From the NCBI GenBank assembly GCA_964386925.1, contig CAYLUU010000098.1, positions 1 through 8,512 on the forward strand: 8,512 nt of DNA, given 5' to 3'. Below the pieces are notes generated by a model. That model ran no database searches, was not told the origin of the DNA, and was given only the letters and a program-made list of their open reading frames with translations. Source of the DNA: CAG-791 sp964386925. GTDB taxonomy: Bacteria; Bacillota; Clostridia; Lachnospirales; Lachnospiraceae. Made by a program: the position numbers and the translations under genes. Below, in pieces: positions 1-5,080 of this stretch; within the stretch, counting starts at the first letter, position 1; the number at the start of each line of letters is the position of its first letter.

Positions 1-875
1 CGCGCCAGCAAGAGGAATCGCTGCACATCATCCGCGATCCTCTGTGCATCCTCCGGACAGAGTTCTCCCGTCGGCACACATTTTAACTGAAAGCTCTCCC
101 CAGTCTTCGGATCACTCCAGGCAGGATTATGAGAGGCACCGTCATCGTTTGTCCCAAGATTGAAAATAACCGCATCCGGCTGCCAACCTGTAAAATCATT
201 CGGTTCTCCTGCTCCCAGGGCAGCATTTTTCTCTCCCGGCGCCACGCCGCACACCTTGGTGTAATACTGCCGCATGACATGGCGCGGGTTGTTATCCCAG
301 CCGGCTGTGATTCCCCAGCCGCTCTGTGAAAGGCAACGATATTCTGCATGTAGTGCATCCGCCGTCATTCTGGCATAGTGGTTTTCTGCCGAAAAAAAGG
401 CTCCCACCCAGTCTGTTTCCGAAACGGCCCCGATTGCGCCCTCTCCGCTGGTGATGCTGTCTCCCACGAACTCCAGGCGATACTCCGGCTCCGGCAGCGA
501 CAGGAACTCGCCGCCTGCGTATTCCAGGCCTGTAATCTGCAGCAAATGCACCGGATCATCATTCATAGCCTGCACATCCTTCAAAAGCCGTACATGTTTT
601 ATGGATCCGGGTGTCATTCCCCGCAGCAGACACATTCTGCTGTTCCCCGGATTCACTGCAAAGCGTGCCAGCCAGGTGCCATTTACCTCCACGCTCACCC
701 ACGGCTCCACAGCGCCGTATTCTGCATAAAAGTCCACCCACAGCTCACTGCCGGTGAAATTTAGCTCGATCCCGCTCGCAGTCCAGAATAGCGTCAGCGG
801 ATCCCGTCCTGTGTGCCGCCCCAATGCCCTCACCTGCGGCAACTGAGCCAGTGAAGATTTCTGTAATGTATGCAT
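1..875 (-). CDS. CE2-type SGNH carbohydrate esterase (probable acetyl-xylan esterase), 3' end cut by window edge
   Basis: Reading on the minus strand from ATG at 875 gives 291 codons without a stop, running off the window, so the C-terminus is missing. Residues about 15-130 resemble the N-terminal beta-sandwich of carbohydrate esterase family 2. The SGNH hydrolase part starts at residues 137-146 with VGDSITSGEG, where Ser140 is the expected nucleophile, and continues with SGWG and then NLGTND at 239-244. The catalytic His, expected near the C-terminus, lies outside the window. CE2 enzymes remove O-acetyl groups from xylan, mannan and related sugars. No signal peptide is visible, so the enzyme is probably cytoplasmic and acts on imported oligosaccharides. 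The start is fixed by GGGAGG (884-889 on the plus strand) 8 nt upstream. It is the third gene of an operon with the HSL esterase and the acetyltransferase; the 43-nt gap before it shows no terminator. Confidence 0.82.
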   Translation of the reverse strand, partial: MHTLQKSSLAQLPQVRALGRHTGRDPLTLFWTASGIELNFTGSELWVDFYAEYGAVEPWVSVEVNGTWLARFAVNPGNSRMCLLRGMTPGSIKHVRLLKDVQAMNDDPVHLLQITGLEYAGGEFLSLPEPEYRLEFVGDSITSGEGAIGAVSETDWVGAFFSAENHYARMTADALHAEYRCLSQSGWGITAGWDNNPRHVMRQYYTKVCGVAPGEKNAALGAGEPNDFTGWQPDAVIFNLGTNDDGASHNPAWSDPKTGESFQLKCVPTGELCPEDAQRIADDVQRFLLLA

Positions 876-918
876 TTACATTGCCTCCCGACGTATCTCT
901 TTTAAAGTCAGTGCAGCC

Positions 919-1839
919 TCACATATTTTCTGCAAAATAGTGCTTCATCGCATATTCAAAATGCTCGTCGAATGTCTTTGCTGCCTGTTTGCTGATCTCA
1001 AGCTGTGGCTTCAGCATATCAAATGCGTGCATATTGCTGTTATAAACGTCCATGACTGCCTCCACCCCTGCCTTTTGCAGATTTTCGATATAGGTACAGG
1101 TTTCCGCATAAAATGGCTCGCCAGTTCCCACAAAGCTATACGCCGGCGGCAGATTCGAATAATCCGTCTGTCTTGCCGGAGCAGCATAGGGCGATACACT
1201 TTTCCCGGCATCTCCTCTCAGATATAGTTTCCATGCGATATGGTTTTTCCTTGTATTCCAAACCTTTCCATGATTATTCGCAGACGTTTCTGTGTCGTAA
1301 TTATCCAGCATTGGATACAGCGGCATCTGGTAGGCAATGTTTACTTTCCGTCTGTCTCTTGCCATCATACACACCGCAGCGCACAAGCCACCGCCGGCGC
1401 TCTCTCCGCCAACCATAATCTGATTTTTCCTGATCCCCAGCTCTTTGGCATGATCCTTAATGTACAGCAATGCATCATAGCAATCCTCTGTGGCTGCCGG
1501 ATAGGGTTTTACGAATGAAAGTCTGTAGCCTGGCGAAATAACGACTGCGCCGTAATTTTTCACCAGGTCAATTGCCCGCGACATATGCACCATTTCTTTC
1601 ATTCCTGTCACGTAACCGCCGCCATGAATCCACAATATTCCCGGAACATCCTTATGCAGTTTTCTTTTTAAATCTTGCGAAATATTTTCCCTCGGATCTC
1701 CCTGCGGATTCTTTCGCGAAACTACAAGGGCCGGCATCATTCTGCCGTCCCTGCAGGGAATTTTGATTCGAATGCATCGCACTTCACGATCAGGAAATAA
1801 ATGATATTTTTGCTGCAGATTCAATCCCTCACCGCGCAT
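919..1839 (-). CDS. HSL-family alpha/beta hydrolase (esterase/lipase)
   Basis: A 306-residue alpha/beta hydrolase of the hormone-sensitive lipase family, close to the usual length for bacterial members. Visible motifs are the oxyanion-hole HGGGY at 72-76, the nucleophile elbow GESAGG with Ser147, and the C-terminal catalytic His271 in MHAFD. The acid position reads GTGEPFYAE, so Glu241 appears to replace the usual Asp of the DPL motif. The family hydrolyses short-chain carboxyl esters, including acetylated small molecules; the actual substrate is not evident. There is no signal peptide, so it is probably cytoplasmic. The start at 1839 directly follows an in-frame TGA and lies 8 nt after the acetyltransferase stop. 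It has only a weak ribosome site, which suggests translational coupling. A decayed copy of its 3' end lies at 2554-2640. Confidence 0.88.
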   Translation of the reverse strand: MRGEGLNLQQKYHLFPDREVRCIRIKIPCRDGRMMPALVVSRKNPQGDPRENISQDLKRKLHKDVPGILWIHGGGYVTGMKEMVHMSRAIDLVKNYGAVVISPGYRLSFVKPYPAATEDCYDALLYIKDHAKELGIRKNQIMVGGESAGGGLCAAVCMMARDRRKVNIAYQMPLYPMLDNYDTETSANNHGKVWNTRKNHIAWKLYLRGDAGKSVSPYAAPARQTDYSNLPPAYSFVGTGEPFYAETCTYIENLQKAGVEAVMDVYNSNMHAFDMLKPQLEISKQAAKTFDEHFEYAMKHYFAENM

Positions 1840-1847
1840 TCAGCGAC

Positions 1848-2438
1848 TTATCCAATCTCTTTGGTGTACCCGGTCTTGTCCTTGTCTGTAATCTCTTTGA
1901 TCACTCGGCACGGATTCCCGACAGCAACCACGTTTGCCGGGATGTCTTTGGTCACGATGCTGCCGGTTCCTATGATCGCATTGTCTCCGATGGTGACACC
2001 TGCAAGAACCTTCACATCACCGCCCAGCCAGACGTTTCTTCCTATATGAACCGGCTTTCCGTAGCAGCCACCATTCATCCTTTCCTCAGCATCCGTTGCA
2101 TGATTCACAGGATAGATTCCAATATTCGGCCCCAGCAGCGAATGGGCTCCGATGGTCACCTCCGCGCAGTCCAGAATCACACACCCAAAGTTAATATAAA
2201 CATCATCCTCAATCGATATGTTCTTGCCGAACTCGCATTTAAAATCCGGTTCGATCCAGACATTCTTTCCAACCTTTTTGAACAGCTGCTGCATCAGCTG
2301 ATTCCGCAGCTCAGTGTCCTCATCCTCTGTCTTGTTGTAGGCTCTAAACAGCTTTTTAGCTTCAATTCTGCGTTGGAACAAATCCTCGTCCGAATCGTCA
2401 TAAATCAAGCCATTCTGTAATTTTTCCCATGCCGTCAT
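1848..2438 (-). CDS. Maltose/galactoside O-acetyltransferase family protein (left-handed beta-helix)
   Basis: A 196-residue sugar O-acetyltransferase of the LacA/Maa/NodL type, which moves acetyl from acetyl-CoA to a sugar hydroxyl. The N-terminal mac domain (about 1-55) begins MTAWEKLQNGLIYDD. Hexapeptide-repeat beta-helix coils follow (for example ISIEDDVYINFGCVI and VTIGDNAIIGTGSIV). His113 in YPVNHATD matches the catalytic His of LacA, and the end carries the family signature VVAVGNPCRVIKEI. The ORF is open up to 2483, but ATG at 2438 is preferred: GGAAAGG stands 7 nt ahead of it and homologues begin here. It is the first gene of the operon, with the promoter at 2529-2557. In E. coli such enzymes are thought to acetylate surplus or non-metabolised sugars. 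Here it is paired with two probable deacetylating esterases. The substrate sugar is not determined. Confidence 0.9.
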   Translation of the reverse strand: MTAWEKLQNGLIYDDSDEDLFQRRIEAKKLFRAYNKTEDEDTELRNQLMQQLFKKVGKNVWIEPDFKCEFGKNISIEDDVYINFGCVILDCAEVTIGAHSLLGPNIGIYPVNHATDAEERMNGGCYGKPVHIGRNVWLGGDVKVLAGVTIGDNAIIGTGSIVTKDIPANVVAVGNPCRVIKEITDKDKTGYTKEIG

Positions 2439-2477
2439 TTCGTAACCTTTCCTTTCCCAACGTCGATGAAAAGCATT

Positions 2478-2586
2478 GCACATTTTTCTTTAAAAAACAG
2501 CATTGTCCTGCACATTTTTCCATAGGAGATTATAGCAATCTCGCACGTTTTTCTTAATAACTCCGGCGCAGTTTCTCACATTTTTC
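2478..2586. repeat. Four copies of an 11-bp motif at 32-33 bp spacing
   Basis: On the minus strand the motif reads GAAAAATGTGC. Plus-strand positions are 2478-2488 (exact), 2510-2520 (exact), 2543-2553 (one change) and 2576-2586 (one change). The starts are 32, 33 and 33 bp apart, about three helical turns. The sequence between copies is largely unlike. Copy 2543-2553 lies in the spacer of the predicted minus-strand promoter, copy 2510-2520 just past the predicted transcription start, and copy 2576-2586 in the decayed hydrolase fragment. They could be operator sites, or products of a decayed duplication, since a similar string occurs at the stop codon of the intact hydrolase gene. Confidence 0.6.
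2529..2557 (-). promoter_or_regulatory. Probable sigma-A promoter of the acetyl-ester operon
   Basis: Read on the minus strand, a perfect -10 TATAAT (2534-2529) is preceded by TGC, giving an extended -10. A -35-like TTAAGA (2557-2552, 4 of 6 consensus bases) lies at a 17-bp spacing. Transcription should begin near 2522, leaving a leader of about 84 nt before the acetyltransferase ATG at 2438. No other minus-strand promoter of this quality was seen ahead of the operon. Confidence 0.65.
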
Positions 2587-2640
2587 TACAAAATAATGTT
2601 CCAGAGCATACTCAAATCTCTCTTCGCCACATTCTTCTTG
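2554..2640 (-). pseudogene. Decayed 3'-end fragment of a second HSL-type hydrolase gene
   Basis: On the minus strand, the frame from 2640 to the stop at 2554-2556 contains EERFEYALEHYFVEK. This closely matches the C-terminus of the intact hydrolase in this window (DEHFEYAMKHYFAEN). The DNA also aligns well by eye. An apparent one-base change in the A-run shifts the frame so that the stop TGA of the intact gene is missed. Weaker similarity seems to continue past the stop into the next 30-40 bp. Upstream there is an in-frame stop at 2668-2670, and no other hydrolase motif is present, so only about the last 15-20 codons survive. It is probably the remnant of a paralogue or of a partial gene duplication. 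Confidence 0.65.
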
Positions 2641-2667
2641 ACTAACCGAAATGTGGTTCGTTATCAT
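2638..2667 (+). promoter_or_regulatory. Candidate promoter for the riboswitch and CDF transcript
   Basis: TTGACT (2638-2643) and TATCAT (2662-2667) each match consensus at 5 of 6 positions, with an 18-bp spacer. A start near 2674 would put the whole riboswitch in the leader. About 60 nt would lie between the start and the aptamer, which is longer than usual, so another promoter closer to 2720 cannot be excluded. Confidence 0.4.
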
Positions 2668-2732
2668 TCACACAAACAACAGATTCTCTTTGCACTGCAT
2701 TACATCTATGTGGAATGTGAGTTCAACAGTAC

Positions 2733-2828
2733 AAACTGAGCAGGCGGTGTCTGCAGCATGCGCCGGGCCGTGTAAACGGCAGCAAATATGATTGACATAA
2801 CTTCAGGACATATTTGCGGGACAGGAAG
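2733..2828 (+). promoter_or_regulatory. NiCo (czcD) riboswitch aptamer
   Basis: This leader matches the conserved core of the Ni/Co-sensing NiCo riboswitch as I recall it. The elements, in order, are AGCAGGC (2739-2745), GCCGGGC (2762-2768), a hairpin GCCG-TGTAAA-CGGC (2767-2780), and GCA, then a perfect 9-bp helix GCAAATATG/CATATTTGC (2782-2790 with 2809-2817). The signature GGGACAG follows at 2818-2824. A short closing pairing, CTG (2736-2738) with CAG (2822-2824), is possible; the second helix is less clear. The aptamer lies directly before a CDF metal exporter, the usual target. The 3' strand of the long helix and the GGGAC core are also the 5' arm of the terminator at 2807-2856, so metal binding should block termination and turn the gene on. 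The identification rests on remembered consensus, not on a covariance search. Confidence 0.85.
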
Positions 2829-2856
2829 AGTTCCGCAGATATGTCTTTTCTTTTTC
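2807..2856 (+). terminator. Riboswitch-controlled intrinsic terminator (expression platform)
   Basis: A 16-bp stem pairs 2807-2822 with 2830-2845. All positions pair, two as G-U, around a 7-nt loop AGGAAGA. It is followed by the T-rich tract TTTTCTTTTTC (2846-2856). It stands 38 bp before the CDF start codon, so it acts as an attenuator rather than a gene-end terminator. Its 5' arm reuses the aptamer's CATATTTGC and GGGAC, making the two folds mutually exclusive. Confidence 0.85.
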
Positions 2857-2894
2857 AGGGCAGAGAGCATGTTCGAAATAAAGGGGATTCTGTC

Positions 2895-3782
2895 ATGAAA
2901 AGTGAAAAGCAAAGCGCGGAAAAAACTGCCATCCACGTGTCTATCGTCAGCATCATCATTAATCTGGGATTATCGCTTGTAAAATTTCTCGCAGGTGTTC
3001 TGGCTCATTCCGGTGCCATGATTTCAGATGCCATCCATTCTGCATCGGATGTAGGCAGTACCTTGATCGTCATTGCCGGAATGCGGGTATCTGCCAAAGA
3101 GTCTGATCAGGAGCATGAATATGGTCATGAACGAATGGAATGTATCGCAGCCATCATTCTGGCAGGTCTGCTCTTCGCAACTGGGCTTGGAATCGGCATA
3201 AGCGGCGTACAGAATATTCTGAAAAGCGCGCAGGGTGCCGAGATTCTGATTCCCGGAAGAGCTGCTCTTTTGGCGGCAATTCTCTCAATCGTCGTAAAGG
3301 AATGGATGTTCTGGTACACAAGAGCAGCTGCAAAACAGATCAGATCCGCCGCCTTAATGGCCGATGCATGGCACCACAGATCCGATGCCATTTCCTCTGT
3401 CGGCGCATTCATCGGTATCGCCGGCTCCAGAATGGGATTCCCGATTCTGGATTCACTGGCAAGCCTTGCAATCTGTCTGCTGATCGGCAAAGCTGCCATT
3501 GATATCTTCAAAGACGCGATAAACGGAATGGTGGATCATTCCTGCACTCCGGAGCTGGAAGGACAAATGCGCACCACTGCACTGTCCGTGGATGGTGTCA
3601 GCAGAGTTGACCTTTTGCGGACCAGACTGTTCGGTTCTAAAATTTATGTAGATATCGAAATTGCTGCAGACGGCAGTCTCCCACTCTATCAAGCCCATGA
3701 CATTGCAGAGAAAGTGCATCTAGCATTAGAGGAAACGTACAAGGACGTAAAACACTGCATGGTTCACGTGAATCCGGAATAA
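2895..3782 (+). CDS. Cation diffusion facilitator metal exporter, predicted Co/Ni efflux
   Basis: A 295-residue CDF-family membrane transporter that exports divalent metal ions in exchange for protons. Six membrane helices are expected within about residues 12-215. The metal site is seen in TM2 as His48-xxx-Asp52 (AIHSASD) and in TM5 as His160-xxx-Asp164 (WHHRSD). The family loop motif YGHERME follows TM2. The C-terminal cytoplasmic domain (about 215-295) carries VDGVSRVDLLRTR, SLPLYQAH and a final HCMVHVNPE, typical of the FieF/CzcD type. TM2 His instead of Asp is common in zinc-type CDFs, so residues alone do not settle selectivity; the NiCo riboswitch upstream argues for Co/Ni. ATG at 2895 is chosen because AAAGGGG stands about 8 nt upstream. 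In-frame codons further upstream lie inside the riboswitch. A 17-bp inverted repeat follows the stop. Confidence 0.93.
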   Translation: MKSEKQSAEKTAIHVSIVSIIINLGLSLVKFLAGVLAHSGAMISDAIHSASDVGSTLIVIAGMRVSAKESDQEHEYGHERMECIAAIILAGLLFATGLGIGISGVQNILKSAQGAEILIPGRAALLAAILSIVVKEWMFWYTRAAAKQIRSAALMADAWHHRSDAISSVGAFIGIAGSRMGFPILDSLASLAICLLIGKAAIDIFKDAINGMVDHSCTPELEGQMRTTALSVDGVSRVDLLRTRLFGSKIYVDIEIAADGSLPLYQAHDIAEKVHLALEETYKDVKHCMVHVNPE

Positions 3783-3788
3783 ATCCGC

Positions 3789-3840
3789 CAATTTCAATCA
3801 TGAATTCGTTCGCGGAACACCCGATTCATGATTGAAATTG
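3789..3840. repeat. Perfect 17-bp inverted repeat after the CDF gene
   Basis: The arms at 3789-3805 and 3824-3840 are perfectly complementary and AT-rich. The 18-nt loop can add a small GTTC-GCG-GAAC hairpin. The repeat starts 7 bp after the CDF stop, where a terminator would be expected, but neither strand shows a T-tract next to the stem. It could be a Rho- or processing-type transcript end, an mRNA-stabilising hairpin, or a small repetitive element. It lies 33 bp before the next start codon. Confidence 0.7.
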
Positions 3841-3873
3841 ACAGGTGGCCAAGGGCACACAGGAGAAGGCGAT

Positions 3874-4285
3874 ATGACTTATTGCCAAGATGCCTGGCTG
3901 GGTGCCTGGGAGAATTTTGAAAACTACTTTACGGATGAAAGTCCGGCCATAATGCAGGCCTGGGTGGATGCGGAAGCTTCCATCAAAGAGAATAAGAAGA
4001 GCCTGCTGTCTGCATTTTTGTTCCGAAGGGGGGGCAAAGGAACAGGGCGGGCTTATCAGCCACCTGCATTTCCAATATGCCTCCTGCCGGGAACAGCTGC
4101 TGAAGAAAAACGGCCGTCTGCGGGCCACCCACTGGTATGCCACCATGTGCGATGGGGATGCTACCCTGCTGCAGCGCTGCAACATCGTCCGCGCCATGCA
4201 TAAGCTGGAAATCTGGACTGAGATTCCGCCTTATCTCTCCTCATTGCCCTGCAGCCATTTTCCCTCCAGGATCTCCTCGATTTGA
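3874..4285 (+). pseudogene. Frameshifted small gene, possibly a shortened ZinT/YodA-like metal-binding protein
   Basis: ATG at 3874 has a strong ribosome site (AGGAG at 3861-3865, 8-nt spacing). The first frame reads MTYCQDAWLGAWENFENYF and stays protein-like to about 4027. It then meets a run of seven Gs (4028-4034) and becomes unlikely sequence, stopping at 4201-4203. In the +1 frame after the G run the sequence is again protein-like: GGLISHLHFQYAS, then HWYATMCDGDATLLQRCNIVRAMHKLEIW, here given in two parts HWYATMCDGDATLLQRC and NIVRAMHKLEIW. It stops at 4283-4285. One G fewer would join the halves into about 136 residues. The W-rich start and the HxH segment (SHLHF) faintly recall ZinT (N-terminal Trp pair, metal-binding HFHIF), but the composite is much shorter than ZinT, so an internal deletion is also likely. 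The tail overlaps the convergent HAD gene by 55 bp. The gene disruption is well supported; the family is a guess. Confidence 0.5.
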
Positions 4286-4947
4286 TGCAGGTTATCGATT
4301 TCATAATCAATCAGCACATTTCCCTTGCGCGGCGCGTGCCCGGGATTGTACCAACAGGTCGGAATTCCCGCATTGTTGCCGCCGCGGATATCGCTTGTAA
4401 GCGAATCTCCGACGATCAGAACCTCGGATTTATCAAAAGGCCGGAGCTGTTCGAACACCGGCTCGAAGAACTCCGGGCTCGGCTTCTCCGCGCCAACCTC
4501 CTCTGAGAGGAAGATCCCATCCATCAGCTCACCAAGGCCGGAACCACGCAGCTTCTTCATCTGTGCGACAACCGTGCCGTTGGATACTGCGTACTGCCGC
4601 ACTCTGCCGCGCAGGCTCTTCACGATTTCATAGCTGTCATCATGAAAGACAATTGTATCCCCGAGGCGAACCTGATACTGATCATTGAACGCGGGAGCGA
4701 CAGAAGTCTCCACGCCCACCTCCGCGAAGAAATCGTGGAACCTTCCAACCAGAATCTCCGGCTTGGTCATTTCCTTCCGCTCCAGCCGTTCCCAGTAAGC
4801 CTTGTTAATGGCAGAGTAACGCTCCACCATCTCGTCCGTGCATTCTCCCAGTCCGAATTCCCGGAACAGTGCCTGAACCGCTGCCTTTTCCGCAGCAAGA
4901 AAATCCAGAAGCGTTCCATCTACATCCCACAGTATTGTTCGAATCAT
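4231..4947 (-). CDS. HAD-family phosphatase, YjjG/YfnB type (probable nucleotidase)
   Basis: A 238-residue HAD-superfamily hydrolase with all four motifs: DVDGTL (nucleophile Asp8, acid/base Asp10), VSNGT (Ser122), AEKPSPEFF (Lys155) and GDSLTSD (Asp181 and Asp186). The helical cap between motifs I and II, with INKAYWERLERKEMTKPEIL, is typical of the YjjG/YfnB subfamily. E. coli YjjG acts on pyrimidine and non-canonical 5'-nucleotides as a house-cleaning nucleotidase; the substrate here is inferred from that. Length is normal and the protein should be cytoplasmic. The start at 4947 is supported by GAGGAGAGG just upstream. The gene is divergent from the lipoprotein at 5081 and convergent with the frameshifted gene, whose shifted frame overlaps its last codons. 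No clear own promoter was recognised. Confidence 0.9.
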   Translation of the reverse strand: MIRTILWDVDGTLLDFLAAEKAAVQALFREFGLGECTDEMVERYSAINKAYWERLERKEMTKPEILVGRFHDFFAEVGVETSVAPAFNDQYQVRLGDTIVFHDDSYEIVKSLRGRVRQYAVSNGTVVAQMKKLRGSGLGELMDGIFLSEEVGAEKPSPEFFEPVFEQLRPFDKSEVLIVGDSLTSDIRGGNNAGIPTCWYNPGHAPRKGNVLIDYEIDNLHQIEEILEGKWLQGNEER

Positions 4948-4957
4948 GGCCTCTCCT

Positions 4958-5047
4958 CACAGAATTCTTATTCTTTTCTCACAGTTTCTTCACAGATTCA
5001 AGATATGGTGTATCTATTCGACGCCTGTTCGCACAGGCGCCACGAAT
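4958..5047. promoter_or_regulatory. Divergent control region with phased CACAG repeats and a hairpin
   Basis: Three (C/T)TCACAG/CTCACAG-type direct repeats have their CACAG cores at 4958-4962, 4980-4984 and 4991-4995, spaced 22 and 11 bp apart. This is the helical phasing used by OmpR-type response regulators. The last copy overlaps a -35-like TTCACA (4989-4994); the matching -10 (about 5011-5017) is poor, as in activator-dependent promoters. A hairpin follows: CGCCTGT (5022-5028), loop TCGC, ACAGGCG (5033-5039), flanked by ATTCG/CGAAT (5016-5020 and 5043-5047). Without a T-tract it is more likely a leader hairpin or operator for the lipoprotein gene than a terminator. Confidence 0.35.
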
Positions 5048-5080
5048 AAAATCAGTATATAACGAAAGGAGTTTTCCCAC

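Noticed and set aside
2439..2483. Upstream in-frame start adding 15 residues to the acetyltransferase
   Set aside because: The extension has no family similarity and covers the ribosome site GGAAAGG that serves ATG at 2438.
2478..2586. CRISPR-like array suggested by repeats at about 33-bp spacing
   Set aside because: The repeated part is only 11 bp and imperfect, there are four copies, spacers are too short, and no cas gene is present.
2792..2797. TTGACA as a -35 box before the CDF gene
   Set aside because: No -10 is found at 16-18 bp, and the sequence is in the loop of the riboswitch's long helix.
2814..2894. N-terminal extension of the CDF protein
   Set aside because: Its codons lie in the riboswitch and terminator; ATG at 2895 has its own ribosome site.
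3125..3511. 128-codon minus-strand ORF inside the CDF gene
   Set aside because: It lies wholly within a full-length transporter with intact motifs and is an antisense shadow.
3789..3840. Insertion-sequence end or transposon boundary
   Set aside because: No transposase, target duplication or second end was seen; the two arms face each other 18 bp apart.
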